Made by a program: the position numbers and the translations under genes. DNA of 64,000 bases from Flaccisagitta enflata. Lineage: Eukaryota; Chaetognatha; Sagittoidea; Aphragmophora. Below, piece by piece: positions 1 through 10,100 of this stretch (its first letter is position 1; the number at the start of each line of letters is the position of its first letter). The notes under the pieces were generated by a model, which saw nothing but the letters and a program-made list of their open reading frames with translations, ran no database searches and had not been told where the DNA came from. Where the stretch lies: the NCBI GenBank assembly GCA_965153355.1, contig OZ231126.1:106516001-106580000 (forward strand), given 5' to 3'.

Positions 1-173
1 AAGGATCAATGGGGCTTAAGGTTTAATCTCCCGTGGTTTCCATGAAATTAAAGCTAAAATGCAGAAAACCAGAATTTACACATTATATTTACATTATAAT
101 AATTAGTTTTAATAAGTCGGACTTATAGCGCTGCTAAAGTTGTGCCTCGGACCTATAGAATTTTCTGCCACCC

Positions 174-352
174 TGCTTGTTAGTTGCAGACAACTCAATA
201 AGAGGCTTTGTCCTTCCATTAGTTTGTTGGTCCGCGTCCGTTGGTTCGTGAGACATAAAATGGAAAATGAGTTTTTAAAATGCCTCAGTTTATGTGTGAG
301 GAGGGTGGGGTTTTGGATGGGGGTTGGATGACCCTGCCCACCTGTCTGCAAC
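174..352 (+). repeat. R1 dispersed repeat, degraded copy
   Basis: The head TTAGTTGCAGACAACT is followed by the R1 phrase AAGAGGCTTTGTCC and GTTGGTCCGCGTCC, and the segment closes with CCTGCCCACCTGTCTGCAAC. The same order (hairpin head, 'aggctttgtc', TTGGTCCG units, 'cctgcccacc..gcaac') is much better preserved at 51820-51988. The final CGTGTATCCGG tail is not recognisable here. No coding function is suggested. Confidence 0.6.
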
Positions 353-473
353 AAAATTGTGACTTGCCTTCACATGTTTGATGGGGGTCCTAGTAACTAG
401 GAACCAAATGACAGAGTGCCTAGGGAAAAAGGGGTCCGGTGACAGGGGGCCCAGAGACAGGGGGGACCAGATA

Positions 474-1016
474 CAGTAGATGTCGTCTAGACTTGGAAAT
501 ACGGGAGAATTCATTACAGGAAGACAAATTTACTAAAGAGGTTGATATTTGGAAAATAGATTAATAAAAGGATGCTTTATTGCCCATGGATGTTGGTTGC
601 TATAGAAATATATTTTCATGTATTCACGCTAAAGTATCAATATTTTGAGAAATTTTTTTGAAAAAACATTGTTTGACATAAAATTTGCTACAACTTTCCC
701 ACAATATGTTTTATAAGAATATTGCTTGTTTAGCCGTTGCTAGGGAGCCTGACTATGTGTGACAGCCCTGTGATGCTCCCTAGCAACCGCTAAACTATAT
801 TCTTTCAAAACATACTGTGGGAAAGTTGTAGCAGATTTTATTTTAAACAATGTTTCCTCAAATTTCTCAAAATACTGATACTTTCCATGGCAATCAACAC
901 CCATGGGCAATAAAGTATCTTTTTATTAGTTTATATTCCAAATATCAGTCACTTGACTTTATTTGTCTTCCTGTAATGAATTCCCCCGTATTTCCAAGTC
1001 TAGACGACATCTACTG
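474..1016. mobile_element. Foldback element F1 with R3 termini, TA flanks
   Basis: The 543-bp segment is a nearly continuous inverted repeat centred near 746. It begins CAGTAGATGTCGTCTAGACT and ends with the reverse complement. Inner arms also pair (CTACAACTTTCCCACA with TGTGGGAAAGTTGTAG), and GCTAGGGAGC near the centre pairs with GCTCCCTAGC. A TA dinucleotide flanks each side, as in Tc1/mariner-type target duplication. There is no transposase ORF, so this is non-autonomous. The same terminus bounds 24391-26378. The superfamily is an inference. Confidence 0.8.
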
Positions 1017-1087
1017 TACAAGGTGGCCCGGTCCGCCTGTCATACCAATTTTTACCCCAATTGTGGTGGGAAAAATTGGTTGCTAAG

Positions 1088-1305
1088 TTGTCAAATGGAG
1101 TGCGGTAGACAAATTCATTGAGAACTTACATGAGAAGAAATGGAGAAGAAGAAAACCAGCGTCCATTGAGATCTCCGGATGGAGAAAGGCGGGATCGATG
1201 CCCAAACTGCGCGTGGACGACGCCGAAGTTGATCCTCGACCGACCAAAGACCTCGACGATAATTTTCAGTTAAATGTGAGATTTTGCTACAACTGGATTC
1301 TCTAA
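1088..1305 (+). CDS. Coding-like segment, possible exon fragment, unrecognised
   Basis: About 72 codons are open after an in-frame TAA near 1085 and end at TAA 1303-1305. There is no early ATG. The translation is compositionally like real protein: a basic stretch (EKKWRRRRKPAS) followed by an acidic one (RVDDAEVDPRPTKDLDDN). The local sequence is richer in GC than its surroundings. It starts just after foldback F1, so it may be the remainder of an exon whose upstream part lies elsewhere. I do not recognise the family. It could also be a chance open frame. Confidence 0.3.
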
Positions 1306-1565
1306 AAGAAGTCCATGAGAGGTCTAGTTTGGTTTAGAAGAGCCAAAAATCCGTGTGTAAGACAGAGAAATGTTGAACCACTGAGATCTTAGTTGTGCTT
1401 GAACTTGAAAGTTGGTTTGTTCATTGTTTTGATGTAAGTTTTGTCGTTGCTAAGATCCCAAGTGCCGAGTTGATTGTGTTAAATGGCATCAACTACAAAG
1501 GCAAATGGTTATCTCTATACTGGCAAGCTAGGCTCGTACTCGAAAACGCCCGTTTTATGTGCTAC

Positions 1566-1605
1566 GTGAAAGCATAGATCATTGGCCCCGCTGCCCGCTG
1601 CCCAA
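1566..1605 (-). repeat. R2 hairpin-family remnant
   Basis: GAAAGCATAGATCATTGGCC followed by CGCTGCCCGCTGCCC is the R2 terminus in minus orientation (compare GAAAGCATAGGTCATTGG at 50410-50430). It abuts an AG microsatellite. Only one end is present and no 20-bp array is seen here. Confidence 0.6.
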
Positions 1606-1609
1606 AGAG

Positions 1610-1612
<3 letters not shown>

Positions 1613-1676
<64 letters not shown>
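1613..1676. repeat. (AG)n microsatellite
   Basis: About 32 uninterrupted AG units. Long AG tracts recur in the window at 18638, 24291, 39353 and 57072, often beside R1 or R2 remnants. Confidence 0.95.
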
Positions 1677-1680
<4 letters not shown>

Positions 1681-3056
1681 CTTCCGCTTAGCCTATGGTG
1701 GTTACACCAACACGGTAAAAATAAAACCAGAGTTGAAACCCGTCCCTCCTTATTTATGAGAAAGTCGTGCGTAAAAAACAGATTAGGAAATGTGTTTTGG
1801 ATAGACGAAAAAAGTGCGCGTAAGAAAAAAGTGCACGTGAGTTGAAGAGAAATCAAATTGAAAGCGAAGTTGAATTTCAAACCTAACTAGTCTAACGGGT
1901 GAGAAAGCGAAAAAGAAAACACCCTCTAGCTCGGAAACACATTTCACGGTGGAGCGGAAAGCAAAAAAACAACTGCCGCGCGGTCACAATATTGTTGCGG
2001 ACGGGTGGGCACTGGGCAAGGGGCTGATCAAGGCACTAAGGGCCACGGATTGCACTAGATGGCTCCCTGGGTATTTGGGTGAAAATTTTCATCTCTGCTA
2101 TATGGCTCAAACTAAGTAAAATGTTCATGGTAGCATTTGAGCATACATTTCCGGTCCAAATGACAGGTATTATGGCAATTTAGAGTGAAAAAAGGCGACC
2201 TAAATGGACATCACTGCAAAAAATGCTTAATTTCAAGAAAAATCAATGATTTTTTTTAATAATCTGTTAAGATTACAAAAAGGTCATGATATCTTCAATA
2301 TTGGATTGGATTCCTTCATTAATGTTTAAATGTCTGGAAAAGTTTTTAAAATCATTATTTTTTACATTCTTAGCACTATCAAATTCGTCTACTTTTACTG
2401 CATATTTGATGAGCCACTTATGCCAAAATGTAGTTCATGGGGTCCTGAATCAAGAATGCTATGGCTCAAGCGGGCCTTTGACGTCCAAATTGCGATTTTC
2501 TTGGCTTAAAATGGACAAGTAATAATATGGATAAAAGTAAAATTCTATATTTGATTGGAAGAAAAATGAGCAAAATGAGCTAAATGAGCAAAAAAATATT
2601 TTTTTTGAGCACCTTATTAAGGAATCTTATTGAACAAAGACAAAAATTTGATTGATTTGGTCAAAACATTAGACAATCTAATTTATCTAAATACTCACTG
2701 TAAGAGAGTTTAGCAGTTTTTTTACATTGTCTTCTCAAATTTCTTGTCTTTTGTACTGTAAGCTCATAAAGCTCTTAATCCAATAGAAATGAGTCAATAT
2801 TAGATACAAATAGTTTCATAACATCTGAAAATACGCAGAAAAATATTTTTCACTGTGTATATTTCATAAGGAACAATGTTGTGGAAAAGATGTAATGTTA
2901 ATCTCAAATGAGCCACCTAGCGCACAACAGTGCACAACAGCCCACAGTGCAAGAGGCTTATTGTTTAAGTAAGGATGACAAACACCACTTTGATGAAAAG
3001 AATTTTTTTCTGGAAAACAAAAAGAGATGGCAACAATCATCAAATGATAAACGCCA
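1677..3056. other. AT-rich non-coding stretch with an R1 scrap
   Basis: No convincing gene is seen. TTGCGGACGGGTGGGCA at about 1994-2010 is an R1 tail-side remnant followed by GGGCAAGGGG. The rest is AT-rich with short chance ORFs, including one at 2286-2522 that has no recognisable motif. Confidence 0.5.
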
Positions 3057-3066
3057 NNNNNNNNNN
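3057..3066. other. Assembly gap (10 N)
   Basis: Ten undetermined bases. The true distance is unknown; fixed-length N runs are often placeholders. The gap lies just upstream of the plus-strand exon at 3142 and may hide its preceding sequence. Confidence 0.99.
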
Positions 3067-3141
3067 GATAGATTTTATTTGTATCCATTCCTTTTATGGT
3101 AACACAGTTTCTCTCATATTTATGTTACTTTTATGTTTCAG

Positions 3142-3586
3142 ATTGTCCCTTCGCGTGCACTTTGTGCAAGGATTGTAACTCGGCCGTCAAGCAAGCTTGT
3201 GAACACGCCCGATATGAAGTCCATTGTCAAACCAGGTATTTTGTGTACTATTGTGTGTGGTCGATTACTCTTGGTGCATGTTTTCTATACATATCCCGTT
3301 CCTTATTCATTTGTTTTGTTTTCATGTTATCAGAAATGGAACGATCTCTCCTCATTACGCCTCAACCCTGACGGAAATGCTTACTGAGATTCAAAACGCG
3401 ACATTTTCTTGCGTCGTCTGTGACGCAAATGGAATTGTTTTATTTCCCCGTTTGTCGGAAATTCTGAGGCTTGGTGATATTCGTCTCCCTACCCGCGTCC
3501 CTCTCTCCTGCTTGGTCTTGTTGCGCGAGCTGGGACACACACCGTCCATTTTGAATGAACATAGAGAGTACTACTTTACTCACTAG
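3142..3586 (+). CDS. 3' end of a spliced plus-strand gene (two exons), Cys-rich, unrecognised
   Basis: A first exon at 3142-3235 follows a good acceptor (TTACTTTTATGTTTCAG) and ends at a donor (CCAG/GTATTT). The last coding exon at 3334-3586 follows TTTCATGTTATCAG and ends at TAG 3584-3586. Joining them keeps one frame of about 115 codons. The first exon is rich in cysteine (CPFACTLCKDC, then two more Cys with one His), which suggests metal or disulfide binding. The second has two NxT sequons and a C-V-V-C pair. Upstream exons lie beyond or within the N gap. I do not recognise the family. The gene is convergent with the large polyprotein on the minus strand. Confidence 0.5.
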
Positions 3587-3820
3587 AGTCCGTTATTCTT
3601 TGGCTATTTTTAGAATTGACAGTTTCTCTGTCATTTTGAGCTCTTAATCCCTTTAGTCTGGTTTTATCGACATTGCCACGAACTATTTTGGCCTCGCTTT
3701 GATTTCTTTCTTTAGTTTTAATTCGTTTTGCTTAACGATAGCATTTATGTATATTTATTCATGACCCGATTTGGATTTATTGCTTGAAGTTGTCATCATA
3801 TTTCATCATTTTTCATTTTA

Positions 3821-3826
3821 AATAAA
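3821..3826 (+). promoter_or_regulatory. Polyadenylation signal AATAAA
   Basis: AATAAA lies 235 bp after the TAG at 3584-3586, with T/G-rich sequence (CTTTTGTGG) just downstream. The position fits the 3' UTR end of the spliced plus-strand gene. Confidence 0.55.
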
Positions 3827-3839
3827 CATGAACTTTTGT

Positions 3840-4126
3840 GGAGAGTAAAGAATTAGTTTAGTATGATTTGAGATTAACCTTATCTCTTTTCTTTTTGCAT
3901 TTCAGATCCTTACACAGTACTTCGGTTCGGATGGTCATTTATGCGTCTGTACACATGTACATCTATACATTTGTCAAATCTCAACTACACTAAAGAAACA
4001 CTCTTTTTATACAACGTCAAGAAAACATAAAACATCAAAAAAATAATACTAGAAAAGCAAACAACAAACGATACAAGTGACAAACTTAAATATACACTCA
4101 TCTATCATCTTTTGTTTTTACGGGCT
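3840..4126. other. Convergent intergenic region
   Basis: This lies between the polyA site of the plus-strand gene and the stop of the minus-strand polyprotein. A pyrimidine run at about 3880-3895 would read as a purine tract on the minus strand and is the best polypurine-tract candidate I see. I found no sequence here that repeats on the far side of the polyprotein, so no LTR is called. Confidence 0.4.
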
Positions 4127-7100
4127 TCAATTCTCTCTATAGTCGACCCGTCTCTTTTCTCTCAACCGCTTCGATCGTCTTCTTCGATCTTTCGGCGGAA
4201 AAGATGCATCATCGTCACTTTCGCCATCATTGTCGTCGTCATCATCGAAATGCTTTGACTGCGCACGCGTCGAGTCCTTCGAACTCTTTTTCGACCGCGT
4301 GTCTACCATTTCGCTCTTCTCTCTTGATCCCGATGGACGCTTCGATTTTCTCTCCAGTTTTCGGCCGCCATCTTGAAAATCTTCGTCATCATACCTCGTG
4401 TCATTTCGTTGACTTTTTCTTATATTTCTTTTGGACTTTTCTCGCTCAATACTACCTTCATGCGCTTTCGTACTCCAATGCTCATTATTATCATCATTGT
4501 TACCTTCCAAACCCCCCGGATTACTTTTCGCGAGCTTTTCTCCTTCTTTTACATCCATCGCATATCTATTCTTCACTGCTACGGTATCTCTCTGCTCCGC
4601 CCGTTCTACCTCCTGATTGAGATCCAACCCGGCCTTCTCTGCTTGCTGAGCAGTAAGTGATTTCATGTAGTCAGTATTGAGTATCCATGGATTGTTTGAA
4701 TGCATTGGGTGAATGTCATTTATATGTCGTCGAATAACTTTGTCCGTTTTTGAGTTTTTAATGAGTGCGGCTGACCTTGACAGAACTTTCACTATCTCTC
4801 CTACCCCCCATTTTGGCACCAAAGTTGATAGTCCCAATGATAATGGATGCGCGCGTGCGTAAGTCCTAAAATAGACTAAGTCTCCTTTTTGGATGTTGAG
4901 AGACTCAAACGTGTGAATGTTCGAGCGCTGGAGAGTTATATAACAGTTGTAATGTTCTCTCAAAAGCTTAATGATATGTCTCATTCTGTTTGCTACTTCT
5001 GTCCATTCGCCTTGATGTTGCATATCTTTTTTATTGCATAAAATGGCAGGGGAGTAAGGCATCGAGTCCCCGTTAGATGCCCCATAGGCGTAATTAGCGG
5101 CCATGCCGTGTATTTCACCCAAATATATATTATTAGTGATAATGCTAAGATCTGTTAATCGGGCCTTTACATTAAAATCCCGGCCTTGTAGTACACTTTT
5201 TAAAACATGACTTAATTTAGCCACACTTTTTTCGCTTTTATTTGCTTTTGCGTTTGACTTGCAAACAAATTTTAAACTTATTTTAAAGAGCGAATGTAAG
5301 CTAATGTTAAGCTTATTTACATATTCCGCGCCCTCATCGAATTGACAAACAGATACTCCTGAAAAATACCTTAAATAATTATTGTATAGGCACGAGACTA
5401 CTGTACTTGCTTTTCTATCTTTGAGATAAAAGTACTGATTGTACCCGACCACCGGGTTCACAACACATAGGATCCAGTATTTTTTTGTAGCTCGATCATC
5501 CCAGGGATTTTTCTTTTTATCTTGGGGCCCTTTGGAGCCCGTATATTCTAGGGGTCCCTTCAAATCGGCTGAAAGCTGGCAAATACTATTCAGATCTAGA
5601 AAGCTCTTGAATTTTGACCCAATAATTTTTCGATTAAGGTGAAATTCTGAACAAATAGTACATGCTTTGCATACATCAAGAATAACATTATACATTGCTG
5701 GACACCAATACTTGCAGGCTAAAACAGTGTATGTAAATATACTTCCTCGATGGCAAGTTAAGTGATGTCTGGTTGCAAGACGCGCTAAATCTTGAGAGGG
5801 CAGGCACAGTACAGCCCTAGCCTTATCCCCCTTTTTTGGAAAAATCAGCCTGAAAATTAAATTTGAGAATAAAAATACTGATTGAAAATCATCCAGCAAT
5901 ATTCTAGCCATTCTACTCGTTTTTCGTATTACATCAATATCATGATCTTGCATAGTTAATTCTCCTTTAAGCAATTTTCTCAAAACTATAAAATCCAGGT
6001 CCCGAGTTTGGCAGGATAAAAAATACTTGTGGTTAGATTGAATCTCATCGGCTAAATGCCCTTTTTTAAGATATTTATGTGCGTCCTCATATGACTCAAA
6101 CAGCGGGGATTCTTCCTGTGGCCCTGCTGTGTGTAAAATGAAGTTTATCTCTGCCAGATAATCAATGGTTGGTCCCATTTCATGCCCAAACCCGTCACTC
6201 AAAATACCATCTGGAGTGTCTGAGATAATGGTGGCAAGTAAATCGGGTGTTTTTGTGATCATCAAGCTGTCTTGTCGATATATTTTTTGCCCACGTTGAC
6301 TAAGGGCTGATCTGTCATTTGCGTTGGATGATAGCATTGCATCAAGCATGTCAGTTTTGTATTGATACTCCTTTGGCGTGTAACAGTCTGTTGGTATGCG
6401 ATTTTGTTCTCCGTCCAACTGCAAGACTGGCAAAGTCTCAAAATCGGTCGATTTGTAGTCAGGAATTATTATTTTCTCATTATATCTATCAATTAATTCC
6501 TGTCTACTCATTTTATTGACTGGCTTGCTCGATTGGTCAGTCGGGCATGTCTTTTTCTCCCCAACCTTGTCTTTTCTTTCTCTCGGGCTGATAATTTTAG
6601 AAAAGTCAAATTCACCGCGTTCTGATTTCTCATTTTCTAACCCACATGTCTCTGTTTTTTCCTTGTTTCGCTCAAACAGGTTGCCTTGGATCGATGAACT
6701 ACTTGGGCTGCGCACTTCACCCTCGTTTTTCTCGATCGCCAAAACCCGCTTCTGCTGCAGACGAGTTTCAACTGGATCATCGCGTCGATCGACTTGACTC
6801 GGCTCTCCCCGATCTTCATCATCGGTTCGCGCCTCATCATCGTCGTCATCGTCATCGACATCGACATCATCTAGATCGTCTTCAACCCCGTCCTCGATCG
6901 ACTGGGTCAGCTTAATTTGAGGTGAGAAATTAGTGGGCGGCTCAAAACCGGTTTGGTCGTCCGTAATCATGTTTATAGTTTTAAGATCTCGAGCGTTTAG
7001 GTGCGTCCTTTTAAACAAACTGTACAAGTCGTCTCGCGAGTCTCCTTTCTCTGCTTCCAACTTTCTTATCATTTTTATGTTTCTGTCCGCTCGTTCAATG

Positions 7101-10100
7101 AACTGTTGCTCATTTTCTTTACTTTTGTCCGGCCTTATGATTTGCTCGACATAGTCGAAATCCGATAATTTATTCGAGTGCGTGAGTAACTGGTCTACTG
7201 TCTTTCCCGTTTCTATCTTTATTCTAGAAAGGGCATCACTAAGTTGTATCTCACTCGGACAGAAACGGACATGAACAAACACGTTCTCGATTGAGAGTAA
7301 TAAGCGTTGGCATACAGGCGAGTCTATAGCACAGTTAGTAGCGAATCTTCGATTCATTAAGAAGACTAAGGCTAAGTTGTCAGTGTATGCCAGGATAGGG
7401 GTCATGAAAATGAGTGGTTTAAGATGATGGAGAGCAGATATGAGAGATCCACATTCGCACAAAGTAGACCCAGCCGACTTTAGTGACGGACTTAGTGACC
7501 GTGAGTCCGCGACAGCGGGAAGGACAGTAGTACCCTTTTCATTATGCATAACTACACATAATAAATTACTAGAACTATGCACACTTGAGCACCAGTCGGT
7601 GTAAAGAAGGTAATGACGGTCCTTTACATACGGGTCTAGAGCTGTTATAAAGCCTTTCATTTTAACTTTGCATAAAATTTCTTTAAAAGTTTCAAATTTT
7701 TTGACATCCTCTTCAGTGAATGTAATGTCTGCCCCTTTTCTGAGCTTTGATGTCAAAAATCCAGTGTAGGGTCTCGAGTGTTTTAATATTTGTTGATAGT
7801 AACAAATTAGGCCAACTACACGCTGAATTTCTTTTTTTGTAGTAGGAATAGGCAAACTTCTAATAGTTTCTATTGTTCTTTTTGGTATGGAGATCACGTC
7901 TGATTTAAAAGTAAATCCGAGGTATGAATGTTCTTCATCTTGGCATAAAATATTGACTTTTGAAGCTGATACTAAGAAATTAGCTTCCTCAAGGCAATAC
8001 AATACTCTATTGATATAACTTAAATGAAATAAGACTGGCCACTCAGACTCAGATTTTGGTTTTCTCATAAAAGTTGACGGATTTACGCCTAGCTTTTTTA
8101 TTTTATCAATATTTTTGCTAGAATTCACCAAGACGTCGTCTGCATACACCGTGGACCCGAATTGCATAATATCTTGTCTTTCAACTGTTGTCTTTTCAGA
8201 ACTCATTGACCTGGACAATTCTTCGGCGATGGTCCTCTCAATTACCCGTTCATCCGTCGATACGGGGATTCTCATGGCCTCCTCGAAAATTCTTCGGCCA
8301 TCCCCGCTTCTTTGATCTCTCGACTTCGGCCTCTCTGGCATCTCGATCTTCGGGCTCGTGACGGCTCTCGATTTAGGATCTTCGCAAATCGTTACTCGGA
8401 ATTTAGGACTCTCTTTTGCCTCCTTTCGTCGACGCTCAAACCTCTCTTTCTCCCTCGCTTCTTCCTCCTCATTCATGAGTCGGTAAGCTTTCTTAAACTC
8501 GGGGAAGGGCAAAGCGGCAGGAATGTTGTTTTGCCTTTCCACCGAATATGATGCAACGAACTGGTTATGTCTTCCGCTATCTTTGAAACCTTGTGGCAGA
8601 GACTGAACCGTAGCCAATGGCATGCCCACAATAGATGTTTTGAAACAGAACAGTCTTTGCACTCTGTCCGTCGATCTGGTCTGGTCATACGCGCGCTTCA
8701 GATCCACAATTGAAGAGAAGGATGAGCCCTCTATTTTAGCTAATGATTCATAAATTGTGGGGGGGTCTGGAGCCGGAGTATTGTATACTAAACCCCCCAA
8801 AGATGATGAGTCAATGACACATCTCCATGTCGCCTCACATTCTTTGTCTGTCATTGCGTTTAAAGTTTCTATGTCCGTTGGCTTTTTCATTTTTGCCCCT
8901 GGCTTCATTACCACTAAAAAGTTGTGAACACAAGCAGGTTGTTCGTCCATCCGTTTGGCAATGCCACTGGTAATCATTATTCTTTGTAGCCTGGCGGCAA
9001 TTGCCCGTTTAAGACCAGATGGCACATGGCTTTTAACATGCATCTGAAGATTTTCAGGGTACATAGCATCTAGACAGAAAGTGGTTATTCCTATACGCAA
9101 GTGTTCAGGTTTTCCAGCTAGACATCCCCGTCTAGTGTAGAGAAGGTCAATAACATCCTGTTTGTATCTTGGGTCAACTTTGGCTAAAAGATCTTTAAAA
9201 TTCTCTTTTAAACGGCTCATACTCCAATACTCTGCACGCTCTTGCCTTAGTTTCTTTAAATCACTTTCCTCCGCCGGTGACAGTTGTCTCCGGCGCAAAA
9301 ATAAGATTATGCAATTAAAATCTATGGGCCCATTCGTCCCTATATATTCAGCTAACTCTTCTGGGGTAGCATTATAATACATTTGGTGTAACTTTTCCCA
9401 TTTTTTTGCATTTCCTTTAATGATTCTATCCTTTTCTTCTTCATTCCCCCCTATGTAACACACAGGTTGGAGCACTGCAACGTCATGTTTTGCAGCAACA
9501 TCCTCATACTCAGGCGGCAGCATCGGTACCAGACATCCGAACTCCTTTCCAGTTGGTAAGTCGATCAAATCATCCTCAGCTTCGAGTGAAAACTCAACGA
9601 ATATTTTGGTCCCTAGGTCGTCCCCGCGAAGTTTTAGTCTGTATACTTGAACAACTTGGTCCGCCGGTCTGAGTCCCTTTTTTTCATAGTCTTCCGGATA
9701 CTCATGAAAGAAAATGTCACCAGATTCTGCGCTTCCTCCATGTGACAAATCTAATCTTAATCCGATAAATAATGAATCACCCCTTCTGGCCGTTAATCCC
9801 TTTTCGATAATCACGGGAATGCGGGCCATATTAACTGTTTCATTTTGAATGGCATTTATTTGATTAGATAAGTCGTATCGATAGACAGGAATCGGAATTC
9901 CGTCCATGACAAATGAGTTATTCGCAGCATCTAACTTGATAGAAAGATCCTGCATTGTCTGATATCCAAGAATTGAAGAATAATTTGAGTCTCCTTCAAA
10001 AACATAAAAGTTCACCAATTTTTTGACAGAAGTTCCAAAATTTATATAGGTTTTTACCATATTTTGAATTTTTATCGACCCGCCAGTAAAACTTTTAGCG

